NCBI RefSeq assembly: GCF_004364125.1
Contig: NZ_SNZV01000001.1
Coordinates: 372,001-436,000 of the forward strand
Direction: 5' to 3'
DNA length: 64,000 bases
Origin: Sphingobacterium paludis
GTDB lineage: Bacteria; Bacteroidota; Bacteroidia; Sphingobacteriales; Sphingobacteriaceae
Part shown: positions 44,581 to 53,286 of the stretch, piece after piece
Position numbering within the stretch: the stretch's first letter is position 1
Layout of the letters: every line of letters begins with the position of its first letter
Notes under the pieces: model-generated
The model's database searches: none
Told to the model about the DNA's origin: nothing
What the model saw: the letters and a program-made list of their open reading frames with translations, nothing else
Position numbers and translations under genes: made by a program

Positions 44581-46863
44581 CTCCAACGTAAACTGCGCCT
44601 CGCTAACGTCACTTGAGTTTGTGCCGATGTAAAGTTTGAAGTCTCCGGGTTCCGCGACGAATTTTAGCTCGTTATTATAGAACTTAAGGTCTGCTGCTGA
44701 AATCTCAAAGTTAATATCGCGTGCCTCACCTTTTTTGAGGAAGATTTTCTGGAAGCCCTTCAGCTCTTTTACAGGACGTGTGATCGATGCATAGACATCC
44801 CGCAGATAAAGCTGCACGACTTCCTCGCCGTCATAATTTCCTGTATTCTTAACGTTTACGGTCGCGATGATTTTATCGTCTGCGCGCATACTGCTCTTGC
44901 TTAGCTTGATATCGCTGTACGTAAAAGTACTATAGCTTAACCCGTAGCCAAAGGGGTAAAGCGGCTCGTTGTCGACATCCAGATAATTGGAACGAAATTT
45001 TTGGAACCAAGCATCCTTGGCCAGTGGTCTACCTGTTGTTTTGGCGGCATAGTATAGCGGGATTTGACCGACGTTTTTCGGGAATGTAGCAGGTAATTTT
45101 CCGGAAGGATTTACATCACCAAACAATACATCCGCTACCGCTTTTCCGGTTTCCGTACCCCCAAACCATACATTTAATATTGCTGGAACATGCTCTTGTT
45201 CCCAAGATAATGTCAGTGGGCGACCCGCAAATACGACCAAGACCACCGGCTTGCCGGTTTTTAACAAAGCTTCCAATAATCTTTTTTGAGTCGGCGGAAT
45301 GTCTAGATCCGTCCGGCTGGAGCTTTCACCACTCATCTCAGACGATTCGCCCAACGCGGCAACAATAACATCCGCTGTCGATGCTACTTCTACAGCTTCG
45401 GCGATAATGTCTGCTTCAGGACGCTCATCACGCGGAATCGTCCGCCCAAACATCGTAGCCCGTTCTTGGTAAGTGGCATCGCTCAGTAGGTTGGACCCCA
45501 TATGGTGCACAATGTTAACGCTATTACCCAATGCTGCCTGCATGCCTTCCAACAGGCTTGGCGTGTTTTCTAAGTCAGCGCTTACACTCCAAGTTCCAGG
45601 CATGTTGGCACGTGTATTGGCCAACGGGCCGATCAACGCGACGGTACCCTTCTTTTGTAAAGGCAGTGTTTGCTTATCATTTTTTAGCAAAACGAATGAC
45701 TTGGCAGCAATCTCACGGGATTTAGCTAAGTGGGCGGGTGTCAAAATGTTCTTCTCGGCGCGCTTATCATCGCAATAGCGAAACGGATCTTCAAACAAGC
45801 CTAGCTTGTATTTCGCTTCAAGAATTAAGCGACAGGCTTGGTCGATTTCTGCTTGGGTCACCTTTCCTTGATCCAACGATTTTTTCAACGTCGTGAGGAA
45901 GCCTTCGCCAACCATATCCATATGTATTCCCGCTTTCAAGGCGAGTGCAGACACCGTTTGGAGATCTCCCAACCCGTGGTCGACCAGTTCATTGATACCG
46001 GTATAGTCGGTGACAACCATACCGTTAAAGCCCCATTGATTGCGCAAAACATCTGTCATCAGCCATTTATTCGCTGTTGCGGGCACGCCGTTAATATCGT
46101 TAAAAGAAGCCATCACAGTTCCGGCGCCGGCATCTATAGCGGCCTTGTACGGCGGGAGATATTCGTTGTACATGCGGTGCAGGCTCATATCCGTAGTGTT
46201 ATAGTCACGTCCCGATTCCGCAGCACCATAAAGCGCGAAATGTTTGACGCAAGCCATCAGCGTGTTGTTCGCTTTTAGGTCCGTTCCCTGATAGCCTTTT
46301 ACCATCTCTTCTGCGATGCGTGATGAGAGGTAGGTGTCTTCGCCGCTGCCTTCGGAAATACGACCCCAACGCGGGTCGCGCGAAATATCGACCATCGGCG
46401 AGAACGTCCAGTTCAAACCATCCGCTGTGGCTTCAACTGCGGCGATGCGCGCCGACTCGCGGATGAGCTTCATATCCCAGGTTGCGGCTAAACCCAGTGG
46501 AATAGGAAATAAGGTCTTGTAACCATGAATCACATCCATCCCAAAAATAATGGGAATGCCTAAGCGAGATTCTTTGACGGCAAGCGTCTGTGCCGCCCTG
46601 ATTTTCGAAGGGCTTGACATGCTGAAGATTCCACCAATCTGGCCCGCTTTGATCTTACTTTCGACCCCAGTAGAAACGACAGACCCGGTTACGGCCTCAC
46701 CGCCTGTGACCAGGTTAAGCTGGCCTATTTTTTCTTCAACGGTCATTTTGCCCATCAGTTCGGAAACAAACGTATCCATTTTTGGATCTTTCTGGGCTTG
46801 GACACTTAGGCTGCAGCTCGTGGCAACGCTGAGCATCCATATTGCTATTTTTCTCATATTCAT
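44578..46863 (-). CDS. beta-glucosidase, glycoside hydrolase family 3 (BglX-like)
   Basis: A 761-residue exported enzyme. Signal peptide to about residue 24 (SVQAQ). The (beta/alpha)8 domain (about 40-370) has RDPRWGRISEGSGEDTYLSS, ACVKHFALYGAAESGRDYNT and the nucleophile Asp286 in GMVVTDYTGI; the second domain has ALGESSEMSGESSSRTDLDI with the acid/base glutamate. A C-terminal fibronectin-III-like domain (about 650-760) is typical. GH3 enzymes release glucose from beta-glucan oligosaccharides; a GH3 of Bacteroides thetaiotaomicron acts on beta-1,2-glucooligosaccharides, which fits the GH144 genes of this operon. Last gene of the operon. Confidence 0.93.
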   Translation of the reverse strand: MNMRKIAIWMLSVATSCSLSVQAQKDPKMDTFVSELMGKMTVEEKIGQLNLVTGGEAVTGSVVSTGVESKIKAGQIGGIFSMSSPSKIRAAQTLAVKESRLGIPIIFGMDVIHGYKTLFPIPLGLAATWDMKLIRESARIAAVEATADGLNWTFSPMVDISRDPRWGRISEGSGEDTYLSSRIAEEMVKGYQGTDLKANNTLMACVKHFALYGAAESGRDYNTTDMSLHRMYNEYLPPYKAAIDAGAGTVMASFNDINGVPATANKWLMTDVLRNQWGFNGMVVTDYTGINELVDHGLGDLQTVSALALKAGIHMDMVGEGFLTTLKKSLDQGKVTQAEIDQACRLILEAKYKLGLFEDPFRYCDDKRAEKNILTPAHLAKSREIAAKSFVLLKNDKQTLPLQKKGTVALIGPLANTRANMPGTWSVSADLENTPSLLEGMQAALGNSVNIVHHMGSNLLSDATYQERATMFGRTIPRDERPEADIIAEAVEVASTADVIVAALGESSEMSGESSSRTDLDIPPTQKRLLEALLKTGKPVVLVVFAGRPLTLSWEQEHVPAILNVWFGGTETGKAVADVLFGDVNPSGKLPATFPKNVGQIPLYYAAKTTGRPLAKDAWFQKFRSNYLDVDNEPLYPFGYGLSYSTFTYSDIKLSKSSMRADDKIIATVNVKNTGNYDGEEVVQLYLRDVYASITRPVKELKGFQKIFLKKGEARDINFEISAADLKFYNNELKFVAEPGDFKLYIGTNSSDVSEAQFTLE

Positions 46864-46911
46864 TCTTTGTTTGTGTAGGTGATCCTATTTCCTGCGGTAT
46901 GACAGCTCGCG

Positions 46912-48657
46912 CTATTCTACTTTGGTGACTGGATAGCGGGTTGACGTTCCGTTTTCATTAATCGCCTCTATGCTGAAATAGTAAGGCTTTTGGCTGTCCA
47001 TAGCTTTGTAATAGTATTCGTTGGCGTCGTGTACCATGATGCAGTTATACAACTTGTCAGGCGCTAGTCCGGTGTATATATTGTAGGCGTATGCATTGTC
47101 AACGGGACTCCATTTTATCCAGGCGCTGCGTTTGTCTTTTTCTGTGCGGAGCACGATAAACTGCTCGACAGGTTCGGGGAGGGCACCGTTGCCTTTCCCA
47201 AATACGCGAAGTCCGCTGATCGCAAATTTTCCAGATGGCATGTGGATGTTCTCCAGTTTGATATAGCGTGCCTGAACTGCTTTATCCAACTCTATATAGG
47301 CGTGGGGAGCATCAGTTTTGTTATCGCTTTTATCGACAATTACGCGCCAGGCATGACCATCGTCTGAGGCATACAATTTATACTGATGATATATACCCTC
47401 TATTTTGCCTAAAAAGCTGCTGTCTACGTCTTGATCGGCATAGTTTATTTGGATGGCGCGAATGATCGATTTTTTACCAAGATCCGTTGTAATCCATTCG
47501 CCCGGGTTTCCGGATTGCGCACTCCAATAGGTTTTCATACTTTCATCCACGGCATGGTTGGCTGAAAAGGCGCCCGATGTGGATGATACTGTTACGGGTT
47601 TCTTGTAGTTTAGCAGCATCCAACCGGTAAATGTACCGGCTTGCTTTGCGTCGGGTAAGTAATGCGGATAATCACCAAAGGCTGTATTGCTATACATCTG
47701 GTCATCGTTATCGAAGTATGTCGGCCATATGCCTAGCCTACGTTCGAAATTGTTTTTAACGCCCAGCACGATTGTTGACACATGCCAATATTGCCCATGT
47801 TTATCGCGGAATGTAGAGCCGTGGCCAGCTCCGCGGGCAAAACCTCCAGGTTTGTAACTTAACGGATCAGACTGCTTGATGAATGGGCCTAAAGGCGAAT
47901 CACCCACTGCTACACCATCTGCGTAGCCACTAAACTCGGTGCCCGGCCCCGCAAATTGAAAGTAATACTTATTGTTGTGCTTCGTCATGTGAGCACCTTC
48001 TAGAAAAGGATCAAGAAAAGTATTATCCATATGTTCGCCAAACCGCTGCCAGCCGTATCGCCAGTCTTCCAGATAAAGAAGTTCCTTGCGGGTGCCTTTC
48101 GGGTGCATGGTCTTGCGGTCTAGTTCGATGCCGTAGAGCGGATATTGGTTGCTGCTTCCATTGTACATGTAAAACCGGCCATCTGTATCGGTAAAGAAAT
48201 CTGGATCCCAACCGCCTATGGCGAAGCTATCTACTAATGGTTTCCATTCGTTGGCTTTTGGATTGGTGCTCATCCAGATGGTAAAATTGTCGGTATAGGT
48301 GCTACCAAAGACCAGCATGGTGTCGCCTACGACGCCGACAGCGGGCGCGCAAAGCTCATCGTACACATCCCCATTCCAGGGGCGCAAAAATTTTTTGGAC
48401 TGGAATTTCCAGTTGACCATATCTGCACTCCACCAGTATCCCCATTGGTTGGTACTGAAGAGGTAATAGTCGTCTTTGTAGGTTACGATCACGGGATCTG
48501 CTGTGGCACGATGCCGTCCCCATTCTGAGAAATTGGGAATAGGGGTATAGCCGTAATCGATATCAATAGGATTGCAATAGGTCTGATGGCGCGTTTGCCC
48601 CTGTGCAGCGCACAGGAGCAACATCGCCATACCGAAACAAACAAGGATTTGTTTCAT
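46912..48657 (-). CDS. GH43-like glycoside hydrolase with F5/8-type (discoidin) domain
   Basis: A 581-residue exported protein. Signal peptide to about residue 20 (CAAQGQ). The N-terminal five-bladed beta-propeller (about 27-340) carries the three acidic residues of clan GH-F: Asp54 (ATADPVIV), Asp151 (GGWDPDFFTDTDG) and Glu220 (FLEGAHMTK), plus a PxxGPF-like SPLGPFIKQSDPL turn. A discoidin/F5-8C domain follows (about 355-490; SANHAVDESMKTYWSAQSGN, ITTDLGKKSIIRAIQINYAD), then a fibronectin-III-like end. It lies 3 bp after the second GH144 gene and 48 bp before the GH3 gene. GH43 enzymes usually act on arabinose, xylose or galactose residues, so its substrate in this locus is unexplained. Confidence 0.85.
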   Translation of the reverse strand: MKQILVCFGMAMLLLCAAQGQTRHQTYCNPIDIDYGYTPIPNFSEWGRHRATADPVIVTYKDDYYLFSTNQWGYWWSADMVNWKFQSKKFLRPWNGDVYDELCAPAVGVVGDTMLVFGSTYTDNFTIWMSTNPKANEWKPLVDSFAIGGWDPDFFTDTDGRFYMYNGSSNQYPLYGIELDRKTMHPKGTRKELLYLEDWRYGWQRFGEHMDNTFLDPFLEGAHMTKHNNKYYFQFAGPGTEFSGYADGVAVGDSPLGPFIKQSDPLSYKPGGFARGAGHGSTFRDKHGQYWHVSTIVLGVKNNFERRLGIWPTYFDNDDQMYSNTAFGDYPHYLPDAKQAGTFTGWMLLNYKKPVTVSSTSGAFSANHAVDESMKTYWSAQSGNPGEWITTDLGKKSIIRAIQINYADQDVDSSFLGKIEGIYHQYKLYASDDGHAWRVIVDKSDNKTDAPHAYIELDKAVQARYIKLENIHMPSGKFAISGLRVFGKGNGALPEPVEQFIVLRTEKDKRSAWIKWSPVDNAYAYNIYTGLAPDKLYNCIMVHDANEYYYKAMDSQKPYYFSIEAINENGTSTRYPVTKVE

Positions 48658-48660
48658 TGT

Positions 48661-50037
48661 TTAGTTGTTTAGCTCAGGACTTTTAAATCCCAATTTTTTT
48701 AATCCGGCCTGCACATCAGGCGCTTGCATAAACAAGTTCCAGATGAAGCCATCTTTGTAATTTTGTATCATCACGACGATAGGCCCCTGATCAATGGCGA
48801 GGTAGCGCTGCGGATACCAATTCTCCGTTTCGCTGTAAGCGTCGTAGAAGCCATATTTGCCCCATACCTTATCCCCGATACTGTCTTTGAGATAATGCAT
48901 AAAGCTCAAACTTTCTTTTGGACTGTAGGGCATCGAAGACAAAGCAGCTGTTGGTGAAATGACACCTGAAGGATCGTTATCGGGATGATGTGCATTGTAG
49001 CCATTGGTCGAGTAACTAGCTGTCCAGCCCCAACCTTTATCAGCGCCGTAACCCTTAAACTTTTTTGGGTTCTCGTTAGCGTACGCTATGTTAATTTTTG
49101 TATGATTAGTGACAACGTCCTCATAATTGGCATACGTATCTACCAGGCCCTTAGGGTTTAGTCCCAGAAACGAATAATGCGCCCAGAACAGCGGACCCAC
49201 TTGTCCGTCCTCCGCATTGTGTTTCACCACCGTGGGTATGCCATATTTTTCTACGTCCGAGCGTATCGCGCCATCGCGTGCCCAGCCTTTATGGTAAGTC
49301 GATGCTGGAATGGCATGTGTGGGTGAGGAGGCTGCCATAATATAGGCTATCATACATTCATCAAAGCCTTGGATGGCATGGTTCATACCCCAGCCATGCT
49401 TCGGACTCCAATGCCAATAAAGCAGATCTTTTCCATTTCGGTAAAAATCCCAATTAATGCCTTTCCAAAGTTCATCGGCCTGCGCGGCAACCTTTTTTTC
49501 TTCAGCTGATCCATCTTTATAGAATTCGCGGATGCATATTAATGCCTCTGCCATAAAAGCCGTTTCTACGATATCGCCCCCATCATCACTCGTGCTAAAT
49601 GCTTTCGCTTTGCCGGTGTCGCCAACATACCAGTGCGACCATGCGCCTTGAAAACGATCGACCTTAGCGAGGAAGTTTAACGATTTTTGGAAGTGTGCTA
49701 GGCCTTCCTCTTTACTAATGAATTCATTGTGTATGCCCACCAAAATTGCCATCAAGCCGAATCCACTTCCGCCTATAGTGACGACATTTTCATCGTTCTG
49801 CGGGTATTCGCCATCGATGTGGATACGCTCGCGTGCCAAGCCGGAGTTGGGCTCAGCACCTTCCCAAAAGTATTGAAAGGTTTGCTTCTGCGCGGCGTTT
49901 AAAAGGCTGTCTGTATGGACATCTCCACGCTGCTGCGTCGTATCTTGCGTATCCGCACGCTTGCTGCTGCTATTTTGTGAACAACTTATGCATGATATGC
50001 CTATAATGGCCGATAGGGTCAAGAACTTTATTTTCAT
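48661..50037 (-). CDS. GH144-type (glycoamylase-domain) lipoprotein, probable endo-beta-1,2-glucanase
   Basis: A 458-residue lipoprotein (signal peptide ending GISCISC). One (alpha/alpha)6-barrel domain: FQYFWEGAEPNSGLARERIH, GGSGFGLMAILVGIHNEFIS, GAWSHWYVGDTGKAKAFS, LYWHWSPKHGWGMNHAI, YSFLGLNPKGLVDTY, LAIDQGPIVVMIQNYKDGF. This is the Pfam glycoamylase-like domain assigned to GH144, whose founding member is the endo-beta-1,2-glucanase of Chitinophaga pinensis. It pairs with the next gene product at about 40 percent similarity by eye; the start shares one base with the stop of the upstream paralogue (TAATG). Confidence 0.87.
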   Translation of the reverse strand: MKIKFLTLSAIIGISCISCSQNSSSKRADTQDTTQQRGDVHTDSLLNAAQKQTFQYFWEGAEPNSGLARERIHIDGEYPQNDENVVTIGGSGFGLMAILVGIHNEFISKEEGLAHFQKSLNFLAKVDRFQGAWSHWYVGDTGKAKAFSTSDDGGDIVETAFMAEALICIREFYKDGSAEEKKVAAQADELWKGINWDFYRNGKDLLYWHWSPKHGWGMNHAIQGFDECMIAYIMAASSPTHAIPASTYHKGWARDGAIRSDVEKYGIPTVVKHNAEDGQVGPLFWAHYSFLGLNPKGLVDTYANYEDVVTNHTKINIAYANENPKKFKGYGADKGWGWTASYSTNGYNAHHPDNDPSGVISPTAALSSMPYSPKESLSFMHYLKDSIGDKVWGKYGFYDAYSETENWYPQRYLAIDQGPIVVMIQNYKDGFIWNLFMQAPDVQAGLKKLGFKSPELNN

Positions 50038-51671
50038 TAGTTAAGATTAGGTGATGTGAATTTTAATTTTTGTAAGGCGCTTTTAATTTCAGGTGTCTGC
50101 ATAAAATATTTCCATAATAGGCCGGAGCGGTAATTTTCAATACCGATAATGATGGGGCCTTGATCAATGGCGAGGTACGACTCTGCGAACCAAGGCTCGC
50201 TCAAGGAGAATGCATCTTTAAATCCCTGATCGCCCCATAATTTGTCGCCTAGTTTGTAGTAGAAAAATTCCAAAGCTTGAATAGATTCTTCAGGCGTGTA
50301 AGGCATGGCGGCCAGTGCGGCTGTAGGACTGATAACGCCATTATCTTCGGTAGGCGAATGCACCTTATAGCCGTTGATGTCATCGCTGGCGGTCAAGCCC
50401 CAACAGTCTGCGCCATAGCCAACAAAAGCTTTTGGATTAGCCACACAATACGCGCGGTTTATGAGACTATGGTTTTTTACTTGATCCGCATAAGAAGCGT
50501 ATTGGTCTTGTAGTCCGTTAGGGTTTAAGCCCAGGAAGCTATATTGTGAAAGAAAGAGTGGGCCTCCGCTTGGCGGACCGAGCGGCAACTGAATACCGTG
50601 GTAACTGTTGCCATTGCGCATGGCCCCGTTGTTTGCCCATCCTTGCTCATATACAGCGGCATCAATGCCATGCGTGGGCGATCCAGCGGCAAGGATGTAG
50701 GTGATAAGCGACTCGTTCCAGCCCGAAATTTTAAGATTCATTTCCCATTGGAAATTCGGGCTCCAATGCCAGAATAAGGTTTGTTGACCGTTGCGGAAGA
50801 AATTCCAGTTTACGGCATTATATAGCGTGCTGATGTCTGTCGTTAATGAGGCATCGTTAAAGTACGTTCGTGCAGTAAGAAGCCCTTGGAAAAGTAAGGC
50901 CGTTTCGACAAGGTCAGCGCCATTGTCCTTTTCACTAAAGGGTTGCGTTTTGCCTGTAGCGCCGTTGTACCAATGTGCGAACGCACCTTGGTATGTATCG
51001 GCCATTTTTAAGAAGGAAACGATTTTTTTGGTACGTTCGAGCCCTTGTTCGCGGGTTACGAAACCGCGTTCGATACCTACCAGAATCGTCATTAAGCCGA
51101 AACCTGTGCCGCCCATGGTGACGGTCTCGCCCGAACTGTTGCGCTCGCGGATCATCCCATAGCTGGGGTGTGCATGATCCCAAAAATACGTGAATGTCTG
51201 TCGCTGCACCTTCGTTAGCAGTTCGTCGGTAGGCATGCGGTCAAATTTGTCTTTCGTGTCGATGCCGGTCGTAAAAGTATAGGCATACTCTTTATCCAGT
51301 TTTTTACCGTCTGTGGCTGTGAGAGAATTTCGAACAACTAATGTAAACGCTTTTAGCGCTTCGAGATCAGCAGCAGGGACTACAGTAACTGTTTGTCTGT
51401 CGGCGGACAGTGTTATGGTGCTCGCCACGCTGATTCCATTGCTTAGGATCGATACATGGCTAGAAAGATTTTGTTCTTGCAGCGGCAAGGGAAACGAGAG
51501 CTGGAAACTAGGCTGGAGTATTACATTTTTTTGATTCGCTGCCAGCGCGTTCCCTTCCAATCGAACCTGCGTCAACGGGAAGCTGTCAGCAGTTGGCGCT
51601 TGATCCTGCTGCTCTTTACTGCAGGAAAGCGTAAACAATAGCGTAATAAAACCAAATAGTACTTTGCTCAT
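50037..51671 (-). CDS. GH144-type lipoprotein with N-terminal Ig-like domain
   Basis: A 544-residue lipoprotein (LLFTLSC) with an acidic SKEQQDQ stretch after the Cys, which suggests surface exposure. Residues about 28-135 form an Ig-like domain (Big_5 type, LSADRQTVTVVPAADLEAL to YAYTFTTGID) that is absent from the paralogue downstream. The GH144-type domain follows (about 145-540): FTYFWDHAHPSYGMIRERNS, GGTGFGLMTILVGIERGFVT, TLFWHWSPNFQWEMNLKISG, LAIDQGPIIIGIENYRSGL. In glucan loci the surface enzyme would cut polymer into pieces for SusCD; which of the two paralogues does this is unknown. Confidence 0.87.
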   Translation of the reverse strand: MSKVLFGFITLLFTLSCSKEQQDQAPTADSFPLTQVRLEGNALAANQKNVILQPSFQLSFPLPLQEQNLSSHVSILSNGISVASTITLSADRQTVTVVPAADLEALKAFTLVVRNSLTATDGKKLDKEYAYTFTTGIDTKDKFDRMPTDELLTKVQRQTFTYFWDHAHPSYGMIRERNSSGETVTMGGTGFGLMTILVGIERGFVTREQGLERTKKIVSFLKMADTYQGAFAHWYNGATGKTQPFSEKDNGADLVETALLFQGLLTARTYFNDASLTTDISTLYNAVNWNFFRNGQQTLFWHWSPNFQWEMNLKISGWNESLITYILAAGSPTHGIDAAVYEQGWANNGAMRNGNSYHGIQLPLGPPSGGPLFLSQYSFLGLNPNGLQDQYASYADQVKNHSLINRAYCVANPKAFVGYGADCWGLTASDDINGYKVHSPTEDNGVISPTAALAAMPYTPEESIQALEFFYYKLGDKLWGDQGFKDAFSLSEPWFAESYLAIDQGPIIIGIENYRSGLLWKYFMQTPEIKSALQKLKFTSPNLN

Positions 51672-51727
51672 TGTATCGTATTAGATGGAGACAGAACGTT
51701 ATTTAGCAGTGCTTTCAGTCTCCAAAA

Positions 51728-51820
51728 ATGTCTCATTGTAGGGGAATATGACGAAGCAACCGGTATTTCGATAATACCCCTGATTGCTTCGTCGTCGTTC
51801 CTCATGCTTTCGATGACGTA
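51728..51820. repeat. palindromic repeat between susD and the GH144 genes
   Basis: GACGAAGCAA (51750-51759) pairs exactly with TTGCTTCGTC (51784-51793), closing on an inner hairpin GGTATT/AATACC (51762-51767 / 51773-51778). The left outer arm ATGTCTCATTGTAGGGGAAT resembles the ATGCGTCATTGCAAGGAAGT unit of the 89-bp array near 44.1 kb; the right arm CGTTCCTCATGCTTTCGATG is its imperfect reverse complement. It fills most of the 171-bp gap inside the operon. Confidence 0.75.
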
Positions 51821-51842
51821 AACTTGTCCTTTCGGTAGTTAA

Positions 51843-53267
51843 TTACCAACCGGTGTTTTGGGTCATTTCAGGTGTTTGAATAAGCTGTCTGTCCGGAATC
51901 GGGAATATGTAATTCCGTTCCTGGAAATTTTTACCTGCTGCGCGCATGGCTGCTTCTCCCTGTCTGGTACGCACCAAGTCAAACCATCTATCGTGTTCGA
52001 AAGCCAATTCAAGCCGGCGTTCTTTCCAGATAGCCTGGCGGAGCTGCACTTGATCGGTCACCGTGACTGCCGGTAAGTTTACCCGCGAACGAATGATGTT
52101 GAGGTTTTGAAGTGCCAGTTGGCTATTTCCAGTTTCGTTAGCGGCCTCCGCTAGGATAAGATAGATTTCACCCAAACGCAAATAGCGTATATTTTTGTCG
52201 GTATCGCCGGCGCCAGCATTGGCTGATGAGTATGCTTTTTCATTGTACATCGGATTCTCCACATTAGGGCTTACCCTACGTCCGTCCCACAATGTTTCAC
52301 CAGGGAAAATAATAGTCGCGTTTTTCCGTATTTCATCGCCTTCGGCATTGAATGCATCGAGCAAGTTTTGCGATGGAATATTAAATCCCCATCCCCAACC
52401 GGATTCACCGCGAGCGCCTTGCGTTTGCGAATATTGCTGTATTCCGTGTGCGATTTCCTCGCCTCTGGCCTGAAATTCAAACAACGATTCACGGCCATTA
52501 TCTGTGGTCGCACGCCAGATGGTTGCATAATCCGGTTCCAGACTATACTCGCCCGAATTGAGTACCGTTTGCGCCATGTTTACAGCATCTTGCCATTTGG
52601 ACTGATACAAGAATACTTTGGCCAATAAACCCTGTGCGGCGCCTTTCGTAGCCCGGCCTAGATCTTTCGCTTCGTAGGCAGACTTCAGCGGCAAGTGCTC
52701 GATAGCAAACTGAAGATCAGCCTCAATATATGCATAGACTGCAGCCGTCGATTGACGTTGGATCAGATCTACGTCTTGAATAGTTACATCACCCCAGCCA
52801 CGTACCAAAAAGAAATAGTTCAATGCGCGAAGGAATCGTGCTTCACCAATAAGTCTGTTTTTATATACCTCGTCCGTCAATCCGAAGTTCTCGGTATATT
52901 CTATGGCTTGCGTAGCGCGTCCGATAGATTTGTACCAGTGCTCCCACGTAGACGCGAATGATGGCGTCGTTGATGTATAGGTTAAGGCATCCAGGATATC
53001 TTTGTCTGTTCCTGTGTCCGTTGCCGAACTGCCCTTGTCAGCATTATCAGATATTATTTCTGTAATACCCAAGTATGCGAACCCATAGTTCCAGTCTGTG
53101 AACATGCCGTATACCCCGTTTATAAACGTTTCCGGTTGGTATACTTCATTACTATCATCTGCTTCCACGATTTCTTTGGAAGGTACGTTCAGAAAGTCTT
53201 TGGTACAACCTTGAAAAAGAAATCCTGCGGCGATGAGTAATGCTATATTTAATGTTTTAAGTTTCAT
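51843..53267 (-). CDS. SusD-like surface glycan-binding lipoprotein
   Basis: A 474-residue SusD/RagB protein. The signal peptide ends GFLFQGC, then TKDFLNVPSKE. The TPR region has the conserved NRLIGEARFLRALNYFFLV and LGRATKGAAQGLLAKVFLYQ; the C-terminal part ends FIFPIPDRQLIQTPEMTQNT-type consensus (INxNP replaced by QTPEMTQN). It follows susC by 19 bp and would capture oligosaccharides made by the GH144 enzymes. By context the ligand is a beta-1,2-linked glucan. Confidence 0.94.
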   Translation of the reverse strand: MKLKTLNIALLIAAGFLFQGCTKDFLNVPSKEIVEADDSNEVYQPETFINGVYGMFTDWNYGFAYLGITEIISDNADKGSSATDTGTDKDILDALTYTSTTPSFASTWEHWYKSIGRATQAIEYTENFGLTDEVYKNRLIGEARFLRALNYFFLVRGWGDVTIQDVDLIQRQSTAAVYAYIEADLQFAIEHLPLKSAYEAKDLGRATKGAAQGLLAKVFLYQSKWQDAVNMAQTVLNSGEYSLEPDYATIWRATTDNGRESLFEFQARGEEIAHGIQQYSQTQGARGESGWGWGFNIPSQNLLDAFNAEGDEIRKNATIIFPGETLWDGRRVSPNVENPMYNEKAYSSANAGAGDTDKNIRYLRLGEIYLILAEAANETGNSQLALQNLNIIRSRVNLPAVTVTDQVQLRQAIWKERRLELAFEHDRWFDLVRTRQGEAAMRAAGKNFQERNYIFPIPDRQLIQTPEMTQNTGW

Positions 53268-53286
53268 TTGTTTTCTAGCTAGGTTA

